Source: Merluccius polli
Taxonomy: Eukaryota > Chordata > Actinopteri > Gadiformes > Merlucciidae
NCBI GenBank assembly: GCA_030340625.1
Contig: JAOPHQ010002297.1
Coordinates: forward strand, 42,501 to 106,500
Direction of reading: 5' to 3'
DNA length: 64,000 nucleotides
The position numbers and the translations under genes are program-made. Position 1 is the first letter of the stretch. Every line of letters begins with the position of its first letter. Below, piece after piece: positions 31,251 through 44,700 of the stretch. A model generated the notes under the pieces. It worked only from the letters and a program-made list of their open reading frames with translations. It was not told the DNA's origin and ran no database searches.

Positions 31251-32158
31251 CAGTATTGGGTAGTAACGCGTTATTAGTAGTAACGCGTTATTAGTAGTAA
31301 TGCCGTTACTTTTTTCAGTAACGCGTTGTTTTTTTAAATTCAGTAACTCCGTTCCCGTTACCAAACGCTGCGTTACTCCGTTCCTTTTGGTGAGGTTTTA
31401 CAACGGCACACAGTTCCTGATCAATAAAGTTTAATTGAATTGAAAAACAAAGCACCTCTAGCGTCACACACGCAATCAAACACGCGCCATGAAGAGGACT
31501 GGACAGGTCAGGGCACGGCATGAGTTTCTACTCGTGGAAATACTCACACTATTTTCAACTCGAGAGCAAAGCGAAAAAACCGGACAGTCCGGCTTTAGTC
31601 CTGTCCGGCGTCCGGCGCAGCAAGCCGGACGCGTATTTGTCCTACTTTTTTGAGACAACCCCGCCGGTCATAGGTCCGTGGTGTGTTACGATCGAGCGCG
31701 CACCCCCCGCCCGTCGTAGGTCCGCGGTGTGTTACTATTGCACGTACCCCCCCCCCCCCCCCCCCCCCCCGTTGGCCGTAGGTCCGAGGCGCGCCCCCCC
31801 CCCCTTTTGGTGCAATACTTTGGTGTTTGTGTCAAGGTTTGTGTTGGTGCACAACGGATCATATTGCTTGGATGATTAGATTCAGTGATGTGGATGCAAA
31901 TGAATTGAAACGGTTGTTTTAATCAACAGTTTGTATTATTCAGTACAGAACTGAAATGACGGTGAGAGGGGAACTCAATCAATCAACCTTTATTTAATGG
32001 GAGCATTGGAAGAGCGTTTTACAGTAACTAAAAATTTACTTTCTCAGTAACGCATTACTTTTTGGTTTAAGTAACTGAGTTACTAACTGAGTTACTTTTT
32101 TACAAAGTAACTAGTAACTGTAACTAGTTACTATTTTTCAGTAACTAGCACAACACTG
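31251..32158. mobile_element. non-autonomous hAT-type element with perfect 8-bp target duplication
   Basis: The left end CAGTATTGGGTAGTAACG and the reverse complement of the right end, CAGTGTTGTGCTAGTTACTG, are related hAT-type termini. The flanks carry an identical 8-bp duplication, GTAATCAA, at 31243-31250 and 32159-32166. The interior has subterminal repeats of GTAACGCGTTA and GTTACTAGTAACT types, a C24 run (31747-31770), and no transposase frame. It inserted without later loss of either end. Confidence 0.88.
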
Positions 32159-32313
32159 GTAATCAAACATTGCAAGTTGCTTGGCAGTATTTCAGTATTT
32201 TTGTACTCACAGTTAGGCTATTGATAACGTCTAAACTGACACATTTTCTTGGCTGCATTTTGTTTATTCAGTGTTAAACAATTATTGTTAAACAGTTATA
32301 TGCTAATGAAGAA

Positions 32314-32357
32314 ATGTACCAGTGACATTGTGTTTACACACAATGTCACTGGTACAT
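32314..32357. repeat. perfect 20-bp stem, 4-base loop
   Basis: Arms 32314-32333 and 32338-32357 are exact reverse complements, with loop TTAC. It sits about 150 bases beyond the end of the hAT-type element. No flanking terminal structure was found. Confidence 0.9.
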
Positions 32358-33336
32358 GTTTAAATACACCTTATCAACAAACCACATAGGGTCTACCCAA
32401 AAAATGCAACAATGGTTGCACACAAATGTGGAACAATAGTTATTCAAACATTGGTTTGGTTTTGGATTACACAATCGTACACATGACATAATCATTATGG
32501 GCATCTTGTTATTTCAATATGAATACAAGCTAAGTTTAACTTCCACTTGGTTCAATCTGTGAATACGTCAGTTCTCATCCATCACGCTGACATCGATTAA
32601 AAGTTTCTGATGGATTAAACTCTCTGAGAATGCTCTTCTCAGCCCAACCATTCAAAGTTGAATCGACAGCTCATCTTAGCTTTCACTGAAACATAAATAA
32701 GCCTTGCCTTATACTGACCCAACCAACTAAAACTTTAATCCAGATAGCCAAATCGGAGCATCTGTTGGGGATGCAGGGACAAGCCATAGGTAACCAAGTG
32801 GCAGGTAGAAGAAGCAGTGTAGCTTCTGTGCCCCCGCCCTACATCTTTGTCTTTGTTCCTCACGCTGTTAATTTTAGGCTGATGTTTCTGCAATCATTTG
32901 AACACTATAACTAGAGAAGGTCTCTGTACAGCCACGGCATTCAAATTCAAAGAATAAGTTGTTGACGCTTAGCAGACGTGATGTTAACAGACACAAATGA
33001 TTTAAGAAAATCGAGCTGGTCAAAAAAATAGATATTCGGAAATGTTTGACACACAAGTGGATGTGCCATTCTCTAGAGATACAGCCAATACAATCCCCCT
33101 TTTCACAATTTATAAATGCATCTATTTACAAAAGTAACACGAGTAATGTCGAGTAAGGAAATTAACATTTCCTTTAAAAGCGCAAATTTACTTTTTAAAG
33201 CGTGTCAACTGAGTGACAGTGAAATTGGATATATTGCATTATAAAAAAATGCCTACATATTTTCAACAAGAAATAATTGCTAATAATTACCGGTGCATAC
33301 TACAAAGGTTACATTAAAATGAAGGTGTGAGTGTAT

Positions 33337-34020
33337 GTGTGTGTGTGTGTGTGTGGGGGGGGGGATCTGCAATTCACCTCACTGTAGTTATTTACCTTAG
33401 CCATGGCTCAATTTTATTTCTCATTATTTTCATGGCAGAAATAGACACAGGGCACCTGGAGGTAAACACCAGCCCAGCCTCTTGTTACTGTATTGGCTCT
33501 GTGGGGAATTATTGTGTAAAGACTTATGAAGAAAAAATGGAGAGCTACGTAAATGAATCCTGGAAACACGAAGCCACCCTCTGTATATAATAATGATAAC
33601 AGAATAAGCGTTGTGGTAGAGGCACATACATGCAGTGTTTCCTCTCCTCCTTCTTCTCCACAAAGCCAACTTTAAAATTAATAGCAGACGTATGCAACTG
33701 TCCTCATTATGTCAGCGTATTGTGCAGTGTGACTGTTCCTTTGGCGTTCTCCAGGGCATCTGTTTTAACAGTGCTCCCATGCACTCACATGCCCACGCCG
33801 GCAAGCCTCGTTTGGGCTTGTGAATATCATAGCGCATTGTCACGTGCATGTGCACACACACACACACACACACGGACACACACTCTCCCCAGTCTGTGTG
33901 CTCCCTTTTGTGCTGCAAAGAAGGGCAAGGAAAAGGGAAACTAGGGTAATTTCTAGGATGTGAAGAATGCACAAACACACGCACAACCACACACACACAC
34001 ACACACTTTGAATATTAAAA
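33337..34020. repeat. scattered GT/AC microsatellites
   Basis: GT at 33337-33354 followed by G10, and AC runs near 33853-33873 and 33989-34006. No gene between 32360 and 34150 is supported. Confidence 0.85.
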
Positions 34021-34154
34021 CCTTTTTAATCACGTTGGCTTTTCAGTTTTTGTCATGTTTTTTTGCCAAGGTGTTTTCTTGCCAAGATGTTTCCTCTTAC
34101 TTTGAGAGAGTCTATGGAGTCTGTCATGGAGGTGGGAGGTGTGTGTGTCTGGGT

Positions 34155-34287
34155 GGGGGGGGGGGGGGGGGGGGGTTGTAGTCAAGCCTGTCTCAATGAA
34201 AGAGCAGACCAGTGTGGTTTATAAATAAAATTGACAGCAGGCCCTGAACTGAACCATGACTTGAATGTTTAAAGGGATGGCAGCATC

Positions 34288-34330
<43 letters not shown>

Positions 34331-34770
34331 CTGTGTGAGTGTGTGAGTGTGTGTGTGTGTGTGTGTGTTTGAGGCCGGGGAAATCTCTTTCTGAAGAAAA
34401 GCGCAGCCAAGTAGTGCTCTCTTCTCCAGGCATGAATATGAAGCAGGGCGGTCCCCGCGGCGGAGCGCTCTGAGGAATTACACCATGTTGCCGTAGCGAC
34501 CGTGCCAACGCTGTGTGGTGCATTGGGGAGATTGGGGATAGAGAAGAGGTGTGGGGACTGGTGTGTCTGTGTGTTTGTGTCCATCTGTCTGTCTGTCTCT
34601 GCGCGTGTGTTTGTGTGTCGGTGTGTGCGTGTGTACGAGTGTGCATCCGTGTGTGTGTGTCTCTGTGCTTGTGTGTCTGTCTGTCTCTGCGGGTGTGTTT
34701 GTGTGTCGGTGGGCGTGTGTGAGTGTGTACGAGTGTGCGTCCATGTGTGTGTGTGTGTGTGTGTGTGTAC
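34155..34770. repeat. poly-G and GT-rich low-complexity region
   Basis: G21 at 34155-34175, GT repeats at 34292-34369, then a GT-rich array with CTGT and CGTGT variants at 34558-34770. Between them lies a 170-base GC-rich unique stretch (34372-34545). Long frames here are repeat artefacts. Confidence 0.9.
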
Positions 34771-35889
34771 TTGGAGGACAACACAAAAGAACAGCAAGGT
34801 GAAGCAGAACACCACATGGGCCAAGTGGAGATGAAGGTGAAGGGGAGTTGAACGACGACAAACTCAGATGGCCTGAGATGCTCCGATGGGGGAGAAGATA
34901 ACATTGAACGAAGAAAGACAACAACAACACAACAAAACAACTCCTGCAAGAATTTTTCCGGAGGATGCCAGCAGGATTATCGATTTTGTATTTATTTATT
35001 TATTTGTATTTCTTAAAAAGAAAATATCTGTTGAAATCGTTCCTTTTTATCAGTATCGGGAATCTCACGATGAACGACATTATCTCAAACAAACGATGAG
35101 TGACAACAACAATGTCTTTTGTCATACAGTGAGAGAGTGAAAATTGCTTCGCCAAATCAATATCCCCGTGGCCACGTTGAGACCGCCGTGTGTGTGTGTG
35201 TGTGTTTGTGTGTGTGAGGTTTTTGTGTGTGTTTCTTTTGCTGCCTGTTTCAGCACGGGGACCGGGCTTTTGCAATGACTACTTCCATTGTGTTATGAGT
35301 GCTCAGAGTTGCTCACTCATGGTTTACCGTATGTTCCTCGTCACCGTGCCTTTAAGACGCTGATTATTCCCCTGCCGTTGCCATCAGGACTTGATAGTCT
35401 TTGTTTGGAAGCCGAGGATATCGCTCTTGACATCTGAACGCAAATGAAGGAATACCTCTGGCAAGGTGTTGTGCTTCATACCCTATTTGTATGAAGATAA
35501 TATAGATAATAATATTATTGTTATCTGAGTGTTATAGGGCTCGCTGTGGTGTGCACGTGATAACCTACACTGCGCTGAGATTTTGCGCTGACTTGCTGCA
35601 GCCGATGGACTTAAAATGGGAAACGGAGAAAAATGTGTGTGCTCATAAAATATATTAGTTATATTAGGTTCATAAAACATAGTGTGGACCACTTGTACAC
35701 AACTCCCTGCGTATAAAAACATTTATTTTCAGAGTAAATAAGTGAGATATATAGCAGGCCTACTACAAGAACAGAGATTGAAGTTTTACATCATAGTTTT
35801 TGTTTTTGCATTAGCAATTTGAACAGTTTATAATAAAAACGGTGGTAAGCAAGGATGCTGTTTCAGTCAAAATAACTGTATGGAAATGA

Positions 35890-37300
35890 ACTTGCAGACT
35901 AGTTGGACCGTTCAGCAGCTCCGCGCCTCAGACTGTTTGACACAGAGATTAGATACCTACTTTATGCAGATGATCTTATTCTGTTGTCCCCAATTGGTCT
36001 CCAACATAAACTGACCATCCTGGAACAATACTGCCATAACTGGGCCTTGGATGTACATTTTAAGAAAACCCAAATCATGATCTTAAAAAAACAGATGTCT
36101 TGAAAACAAAGATTATTTTACTTTGAACAACACCCTAATTGAACACACACAAACATTACACTTACCTTGGCAATTTCAATATGGCAATAAATGCACTCAA
36201 AGAAAAAGCACTCAATTTGATAGTGTCATTTTACCAGATTTTACGAAAAGCTTTATATTGAAGTGAGGTCTGAGGCCCACTCAGTAGATTGGACTATGAA
36301 TCATGGGATAACACATAATAGAGGCCCTCAACACTGAATTATGTCCATGAACTCTAAACGTCCAAAGGAAAACACCAAATAATGCCTGCCGAGCAGAACT
36401 GGGACTTTTCCTGTTATTGTAAAACATACAAACATGGGCAATAACATTTTGGACACATCTGGATTCAAGTCCAAAAGACACTTCCATTCAAAGCACTGAA
36501 GACTCTGAAGCTGAACGCTGAAAACAGCCCCCTTCGTCAGCTAACGGTGAAGCTAACCAACCAGGCTCCCATCCGCACTGATTTAAAACAACACGGAATA
36601 CAATTAATTATGAGTCAGTGAAAAGATCTATATTTAGTAATGAAATAAAACCCCAAAGTAGACAACATTTCTATTTGACTCTAAACAGAGAATATCAATT
36701 AGCTGAGTATCTCCACTCTGTCAGAGGTACGAACCAGAGACTGATCTACAGGCTCAGTGACCACCAATTGGCAGTAGAAAGCAGGAAGTTACAGACAGAC
36801 CTGGCTGCCCAGAGAGCGTATATGTGGTGACTGCTCGACAGGGGCGGAAGAGACAGATGCACTTCCTCCTCTGCTGTGAGAAGTTGTCTTCAGTAAGAGC
36901 TACGAGCCTCCACTACGGGGAAATAGCCAAGAAAAAAACAAATGTCCTAATGTTATCCCCACAGGAGGAACTGGCAGTTCTCATGGATTAAGGGACAGCG
37001 GCTCCTCTGGCAGCTAAATATGTATCTGCCACAGTTTGTGAGACTCACAACCACTATAAGATCCCCAAAATTCGGAATTTGCATGATATTAAGTAATTGT
37101 ATTAAACTGTATACAATTATATTGTATTGCATTATATTGTATAGCAGTCAAAGAATGGACTGAATCAGTATAACATAGAACCTGCATATGTGACACCTGT
37201 GTATATGCAATATGTAATGTCATTTTATATCCTCTGTAAACTGCTTTGGCAACATTTTTGTTCATGCCAATAAAGCTATTTGAATTGAAAATTGAATTGA
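35890..37300 (+). mobile_element. degenerate LINE (non-LTR retrotransposon), 3' part
   Basis: At 35903-36103 the frame reads EIRYLLYADDLILLSP and LEQYCHNWALDVHFKKTQIM. YADD is the catalytic motif of reverse transcriptase. Later frames keep NVQRKTPNNACRAELG (about 36355-36405) and the C-terminal REYQLAEYLHSV, YRLSDHQLAVES (36618-36830). Stops and shifts break the reading frame. The element ends GCCAATAAAGC followed by TTGAATTGA repeats near 37270-37300, the usual tail of such fish LINEs. The clade cannot be fixed from this. Confidence 0.85.
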
Positions 37301-40140
37301 GAGAGAGAGCGAGAAAGAGAAAGAGAGAGAGATGAGAGACTCTCCAACTCCTTCTCTTATTGCTCCCAGATGCATCAAAGACTGCGTGAAATGCCACTCT
37401 GGCTTCCATAACGTGGCATACTTCCAACCCTGGGAACGACAATACATGAGTGCCAAAAAGGGCACAGGAGGTGTTGAAAAGGGTTGTGGAAATAATCATG
37501 AGTTTCAGCACTAAAAGGAAATGGCATGGTCCTATATCTGCGTGATATTCCTTCATTATCAGGGTGGATGTTGCATGAATGTAGCAGTCGTCATCGGATA
37601 TGACTACATGCAGTTGAGTTGAGCTATATTTAAATTTGATGAAAAACTGGAAGATATTCTCACATCTCCAGCACCATAGGACTTAGCCATGAAAATATAT
37701 GAAGTAGAACATGCTGTCTATGAGGCATGAGAGCTTACCAATGAGCCATCTCAGCATGTCTCTTCTGTTGAGATCATCACCTCTTTCTGCTCTTCAGTGG
37801 CCAACATATGTTCATTTGTTGGAGCTTTACAGTGTCTTAGATAAAAAAAAATAATAATAAAGTACATTTCAATTTCAATGGAATTGAATTTAACTTAACA
37901 CATGTAGGCCTAATGAATAAATACTTAGAGTACTAAGACTTCTGCTGCTTAAATTTAAATCTTAAAATCGTATTTATTAATAGTGTTTATGCCATGAATG
38001 TGTGTCCCTGTGATTATGTGTACATCTCTTTGAATCAGTTAAATGCTGTTAAGCTACATTAGCTCAATGGATTCCATTCAATGTGGTACATATGTCTTAT
38101 TTTTTTAAACCCGCTTAATGATTTTCTTTGGACTGCACATTTTTAGCATACCATCTCATTACGTACTTCTGATTTGGATAAAGGATTTATTTTTCATTTT
38201 TGGTTTTAGGTCATTAACTTATGCTCTTGTTTTGGGTGACTTGTTTTCTTTTTTTTTTGTATATTTCCCAAAATATTGTTGACTTTTGCGTATCATCATA
38301 GCATGTCCCCATGATGAAGGTCACTAGGTATGAATTTTCCACTCAGCTATTTTTGGGGTCTTTTTTAAAATATTTTCATTCATTAAAAATATATATTAAA
38401 AATAAGAGATGTAAATTTAACATTTAGGTTCGCCATGGCTAAGTTCTATTGTGCTCTGGATGTGAGAATATCATAAAAATGGTAATCAAAATGAAATAAC
38501 TTTTTGCCTTGTTAAGCTGTTTTCACTTTAAACCTCATAGGCTATCTCTCAGAAAACAGTAGTTTTGTAAAAGTAAAAGTGATCACACGTATAATGGATG
38601 CTCTGAATTTGATTGAAAAAAAGCTTTGGATAGGATAACTGGTTTTGGTTTATCAGATCCTCTCAAAAACCCACTGTTGTACCCAGTACAGTATGACTAG
38701 AATCACATTCTATAGTTAAACTGTACTGTAAGTATGAATAACAATTGTTTGGTTCAGATTAATTACATATATAAACTCATGTATGTAATATCCCTCAGAG
38801 ATTAATAAAGTAAAAGCACCCATCTATCTAGTGCTTACCCCTACCACATTCTTTGTGTACTTTCTGTAAAATAGGAGAAATATGTGAAATAGGATGGAAT
38901 GTAGCCAAACATTTAGATTAGATGTTCAGCATTGAAACACATTCATTAGAAGTGATTACAACAATTACAGCCATCAATAAATTAAAAGCTGTAATTGTGA
39001 TCCACACCAATATTTATTTTTATCATTTGTGATTCACTTGTCTGTGCTGGCATAGACTATAAACTAAATCCCCATTAGACTGGAATCTTTAAACTTTGTT
39101 GTATTTGCATTTGGTACAACTGAAGCTCAATCAAGAGACATGATGAAGTCCGACTTACAGCTTCTGACCAATGGTCTCCAGAGGTCCAAACATTATTTCA
39201 TTTGGCAAAAAAAACAAAAAAACACATCGGTCCCTTTTCATCTTTCAGGCTAACTGTCAACCTATTAGTACACAGTGTCCCAGTTCACTGCCAGCAGCAT
39301 GGATACGCTCCAATAATTTCTCAGTCGGAAATAGGCAATTCTTCTGGATTGGAGCAAACCAGTGTGTGATTTCCAACAAATGTGTTAAAAAATAAAAAGA
39401 AGGAAAAAAGGCAACATTAAATTGGGAGTCCAGCACACACACACAAGGCTTGACTTTGGCATCAAGTCGCCTGAAAAAAACCCAAAGACAAACGTTCCCA
39501 GAATCTTTAATCATTTATTCGACAGACATAATGCAGGATCTTCCCGGGTATACGCTTTCATCTAAAAATGAAATTTCATTGATGTCTGCATGCTATAAGA
39601 GTTTCAGGGGTACATAAGAAGAGGGAGAAAGCATATTTGTTTAAACACAGTCAATAACTTGCACAAGTGTTATGGCACCTTAGGGTAATATCACACCACT
39701 TGGAAAAACATAAGTGGATATTTATTGAATAGCTGTCACAAGCTCCTGTTTATATTGAAGCACTATAGCAAAAATAAAAAAAAAAAAAACATGAAAAACA
39801 CCATTGTAGAGCAAGAAAATGGCTTTTACATCTTAGATGACTACCATTCATTATTTAATGCCGGACGGTTAAGCAAATAGATGAATGGCTTTGCTTCACT
39901 CGCTGACATTTGTAAATGAAACAGCTTGGTCTCCTCTGTGAGAGAGACCGGATCCTTCTTCCTCTGTCTCTGCAGGAACATGGTGAGAACGAGACCCAGA
40001 GAGCAGAAGTATCCATGCCAGGTGGGACCACTTACACCCGCCGTTGTGAACATAGTGGACAGGATATCTGAATGTCAGCTCAACCTCCAGGGGCTCTTTC
40101 AGTTTGCCTCTGTTTAATGATGTCAGAACAAGAGCCACGG
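37300..40140. other. intergenic AT-rich stretch
   Basis: No gene is supported. A GA run follows the LINE tail (37299-37332) and a short retroelement-tail-like AGATTAATAAAGTAAAAGC lies near 38800. Confidence 0.5.
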
Positions 40141-40148
40141 TAGATGAT

Positions 40149-40705
40149 GGGGGGGGGGGGGGGGGGGGAGGCATATACATATACCCTTCCCGCCAGTGGG
40201 GGGGGGTTTAAAGAAAAACACAGGCAGGTATAGAGGTAATGAAAGTACCTGCCTTACTTTCATTTAACAAGGTATATCTGGGAACATGCAGACACCTGGC
40301 GGCCGCGAGATGTGAAATAAATAGAGTGTCTCTAAATGCATTCATTTCCAGCCAAAGATTAATTTGTGAGAGCATAGAAAAGCACGGCTTTTTTTCTCGA
40401 CAAACACAGAATAAAGGAACAGAAACTCATGCAATGCATGAGTCATTTCTGAGTAACTTGCTGGCTGCCTTTAAAGCTGGGCTCCCACATTCAAAGACCC
40501 CCTTAATCTGAAATGCGTAACATCATGTTCTTTTCCCTTTCTCGTCCATACTATGTGTAATCCGTGGTTCACCTTACACAGGTTACCAGAATCTCTTAAT
40601 GCTCCACCGTGCTGACAGCTTGCACCTCATTGGCTGTCAGACTAGTCTATTATCAGGACATCCACCCCGGCCCACCTAACACCCCCCCCCCCCCCCCCCC
40701 CCCCC
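40149..40705. repeat. poly-G (20) and poly-C (24) runs
   Basis: G20 at 40149-40168 and C24 at 40682-40705, with unremarkable sequence between. (TA)n follows near 40955-40975. Confidence 0.95.
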
Positions 40706-41309
40706 TGTTAGTCCTGACAACTCCTCTATCATGGGTTTGAGGCCCCCTGCTATGGCTGGGAGGGATCCAGCCCTGTCGCCTGTGGCGAATCTCCCAGGCG
40801 ATCTACTGTTGAGCAAGCCGCTGTCACAATTTGGCGTTAACCTGTTACCAGCTTTGGTGCTCTGTTAAGAGACAGGGCAGGGGGAGAAGACCCTTTGAAA
40901 AGCTGAAAAGACAGTAGGCTGGATATTAGGTGTTTTTTTAAATGAAATATATAAAATATATATATATATATATACACGAGTCAATATCTGTGCTCGGATT
41001 GAATGAAACTCCTCATTGGGTAGCTGACTGTGTCAGCGTTCTGTGATAGGCTACAGCGCCCCTCCCCCCTCCCCTACACAATGCAGATGTGTTGTTGTGT
41101 CACTCTGATCACTCACACACAGAACAGCTCTCTGTCTCTCCCTCGGTCACTCAGGTTCGCGGGTCGTTTTCCGTTAATGTTTAGGGTTTCTTCAGGTTTG
41201 TTATTACTTAGGTTGGTAGTTACTTATGAACCAGTAGAGTTCTGGTAAACGTGGGTTCGTTCAGACGTGGTGCCGACTCGCGTTGCGTCTGTGCCTGTCG
41301 GAGATTTTT

Positions 41310-42028
41310 TTTTCTTTTTCTTTTTTTAACCGTAATCTGGCTGCCTGGCTCTAACCAGTTTTTTTTTTTACTTCACGCACGGTGTCCGACACTTTCTTGC
41401 TGTATTTCGTGAAAAAATAAAGCTAGTAGTGGTATCAATATTGGAAATCAAGCTACACACATACACACACACTCTCTCTCTCTCTCTCCCTGCCGGTGTC
41501 GTGGCAAAAAGTGATTGTCTGCCAGAATGTGATTTCTGGCCGCGGGAGCGCGCACAGCAGCCCGTTGAGCGGTAGCGCAAAAACGTCTGCTTTTCTCTGG
41601 AATAAACGGCCATAATATGCAGATACACACAACTGTATTATAATGTAATTATAGCAAAGGCACGTGTCTTCGAAAGTTTAACGTTTGTTCTTCAATCAAT
41701 TTTTGGCAGATGAAAATGCCTATTTTGTGTTGTAATGGTCCTTTAAAATAATTCCAAGGTGTCCTGTGAGCTCCAGTGTTTATTATGAAGCTTATGAATG
41801 AGATCGTCATATTTAGGTAGAAATCTTATTTGGCCTTCAATCAATTTCTGGCAGACAATCATTTTTGGCACGACACCGGTCGTCTGAGTTTTTTTTTTTT
41901 TTTTTTTTTAAACCGTCAGCTGGCTCTAACTGTATTTGACTTCACGCACTGAGTGTCTGACACTTTCTTGCTGTATTGGATGAAAAAATAAAGCTAGTAG
42001 TGGTATAAATATCGCAAATTAAGCTAGT
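41310..42028. mobile_element. compound repeat: direct repeats around an inverted-repeat element
   Basis: Copy A (about 41310-41455) and copy B (about 41887-42028) share poly-T then TGGCTCTAAC, ACTTCACGCAC, GACACTTTCTTGCTGTATT and AAAAAATAAAGCTAGTAGTGG. Between them, 41488-41532 and 41839-41884 are inverted copies around GGTGTCGTG and GATTGTCTGCCAGAA. The family is not recognised; no coding frame is present. Confidence 0.7.
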
Positions 42029-43785
42029 GAGGTGAATTTCGTTATATACATTTACAGGTTGTTCTCCTTCTTTCTTTTATTTGTATTTCACTCATTCTTA
42101 ATCTGTAAAAGGCTTCTGCAAACAGTCCTGTGTCTCTCTGTAAACAATAGGGACAATCCTGAGTGCCTGCTGAAAACAGCAAGAAGATGCCCTAATGACC
42201 TCAGAAGGTTTTGAGTAGTACCCTTTTTGAGTAGTAAATCTATACTTTCTTCCAGACGCATTGTTTCAGCTTGCCGGACTGCCACGTATGGTCTGGCTCA
42301 GGCCTATAAGAAGTGTGTGCATTAGAGAGGATGCAGATTTGGCCACCATTCAATGCATTGAATGTCATCCCGCTTGTGTTCTCTGTAAATAAAAAAGTTA
42401 TATGCTCAGACACTTGTGGGAGCGGACCTCCATCATTTCATCATCCACAGACCAGTATTCTGGCAGCCGAGAAGAATACACCACACTAAATAGTTTGTTT
42501 GCTATCGTGATCAAAACCATTGATCTGAAGCTCAATGCTGATGCTGTCCTGTAAATAGTTTTCTAATCAGCAATAAATAACAATTTATGATCAACCCATA
42601 TCAATTGCATGCTTAAAATAACATACCGGTTAAAACCTCGCTCATTTCAAGACAACCCGACCCACTTCCGGGTTAAATCCCGCCCACCCCGAGTACAGAT
42701 ACAGATAATTCATATGGTTTACAGATACAGATAATGCTGTAGGCCTACTCGCTCATCCCTTATATATATATATATATATACTCAATATACAATACAATAC
42801 AATATATATATTATTTTTTCCTTTCATATATATGTGTGTAAAAATGGAGTCTGGAGGTCAGGTTTTGTTGTTTTTTTTCAAACTGAAGAGGATCTTCAGA
42901 TGTAGTTATAATTAGTTCACGGGTGTCAACTGCCAAACAATGTGTGAACAGTACGGTGTACAACGCTTCATCTTTTTTCTATCTTTAGCCCAAGCCTCCC
43001 TGCATTTCCATTCTGTTTTGTCACAAATGCAATGTAAGGGCAGAGTAAATTAGCTCTGCGTCTGTGAAATTCCTACAAGAGCCATGACGTTATTTTATGA
43101 GCTATTTCGCAAGCATCCCGCGGAAGACAAAATGGATTTCAATAGTGCAGCGATGCACCACAGCATTTCTTTCTTACCTCGTACGGGGCGTTATAAAAAC
43201 CATTTACTGCTGTATATCTGGCTGGGGCCGTACATAATCCATGGCTTATTGATGCCACCTTGTTGAGTTGAACACAGATTACAGCATTGGGCTCCTGCGT
43301 TGCGCAGTAGCCCTCTTTCTCATTTGCAGAATGAGGAAAAAAATAAATAAAATCATTCGCACTAAGTACTGCTTTTTCACCCTTTTAATTATTAAAGCAT
43401 CACGATAGGGGTGCACGGGCCTCCATATATCACTGCGTCGTTGCCCTTATCTGCGCTAGCAACGCTGTCATCTATTAACTAAATGCACACCTCAGGACGC
43501 GCGGCTGTCAGCCAAGTCAGCAGTTGGTCCCAAACAAGTTAGCAAAAAAATACTCTGCCGTAAGAAAAACTGTGGTGACCTTTAAAAAAGACATTGTTTA
43601 TTCATATAAGTATGTTTACAGTAACACAAAGCTTTTTGTTTTTTGGTTGCTCTGTTTTTGTCCTTGTTCATTAGTCATTGTGATTGCTTCTCCTTGGCTG
43701 TTTCACACACCCAAGTTTTTGTTGAGTTGTGAATAACAAAATCGCATCAACACAAACTTGGAACAGCTCTACACCAGCATTAAGC

Positions 43786-44062
43786 TTAGGGCAAATGTTA
43801 GGGCTAGCGCTAATGTTCATATGTGCTGGGGCTAATGTTAGGATTATTTTAGGGCAAGCAGTGCTAGGGCTAATGTTAGGATTAGGGTAGGGGCTCATTT
43901 TAGCATTAGGTTAGGGCTAACGTTAGGCTAGCACTAATGTTAATATGATCTTAAGGGCTTATGTTAGCATTAGGGTATACTCTAATGCTAACATAGGGCT
44001 AATATAAGGATTAGGGGGGCTAATTTTAGCATTAGGGTAGGGCAAATGTTCAGATTAGGATT
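43786..44062. repeat. degenerate TTAGGG/GGGCTAATGTTAG-type tandem tract
   Basis: Irregular repeats of GGGCTAATGTTAGGATTAGGG type over about 275 bases. It recalls the telomere hexamer but is too degenerate and irregular to be a telomere. The flanks are ordinary AT-rich DNA. Confidence 0.75.
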
Positions 44063-44581
44063 GAGGCTATTTTGTTTAGCTCTAAATACATTGACAGATA
44101 AATGTTGCAATCGACTAATCCCTTTAAACATAATAGTCAGCATGGGAAACGCTCCTCCTGTGTATTTGCTGAAGCATCTAAATCCTCTCTAATTCATGTC
44201 GCCATGCCGACTGTGATGCGCATGTCTCTTATACCCCCTGCTGTTATCAGTACGTGTAATGGGAGAATCGTATACGACATACAATTTCACTGGGGGTGCG
44301 GGTGTCTGTGCTCATTATGAAAGCTTGCATGGAGTTACGATTCACTGGCCAACCACCCTGGGGACACAAGGCTTTTCCTATACAACGTGTAACCATTTGC
44401 TCTATCCGTGGTCGTAGTGGTGTATGTTCTGCTAAATTGTCTGAACGGAGCTGGGACACACAGAGCCGAGCCTGGCTAATGTCTCCCGCCCTGTCTGCTG
44501 ATCTGCAATCTGTGGCTCTGCTTGCATCGCCCTCAAATAAGTCCCCATTGTGGCCGCTGCCTTATTCCTTCTTCTCCTACT

Positions 44582-44700
44582 CCCCCCCCCCCCCCCCCCC
44601 CCCCCTCTGTGGGTAAAGCAGCAACCAGCAGCACCACCACCACTAGCGCCACCACCACCACCACCACCACAACAATCACAGAAATCCTCTGAGAACATCT
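44582..44700. repeat. poly-C (24) followed by CAC-rich repeat
   Basis: C24 at 44582-44605, then CAGCAC/CACCAC triplets at about 44625-44675. Minus-strand valine/glycine frames are artefacts of it. Confidence 0.93.

Noticed and set aside
34219..34949. 201- and 226-codon minus frames, Thr/His rich
   Set aside because: Products of GT/AC repeats; no domain, no splice or start context.
43084..43266. 60-codon plus frame
   Set aside because: Open by chance; no family match, no splice context.
43786..44062. True interstitial telomere array
   Set aside because: Repeats are irregular and rarely exact TTAGGG.
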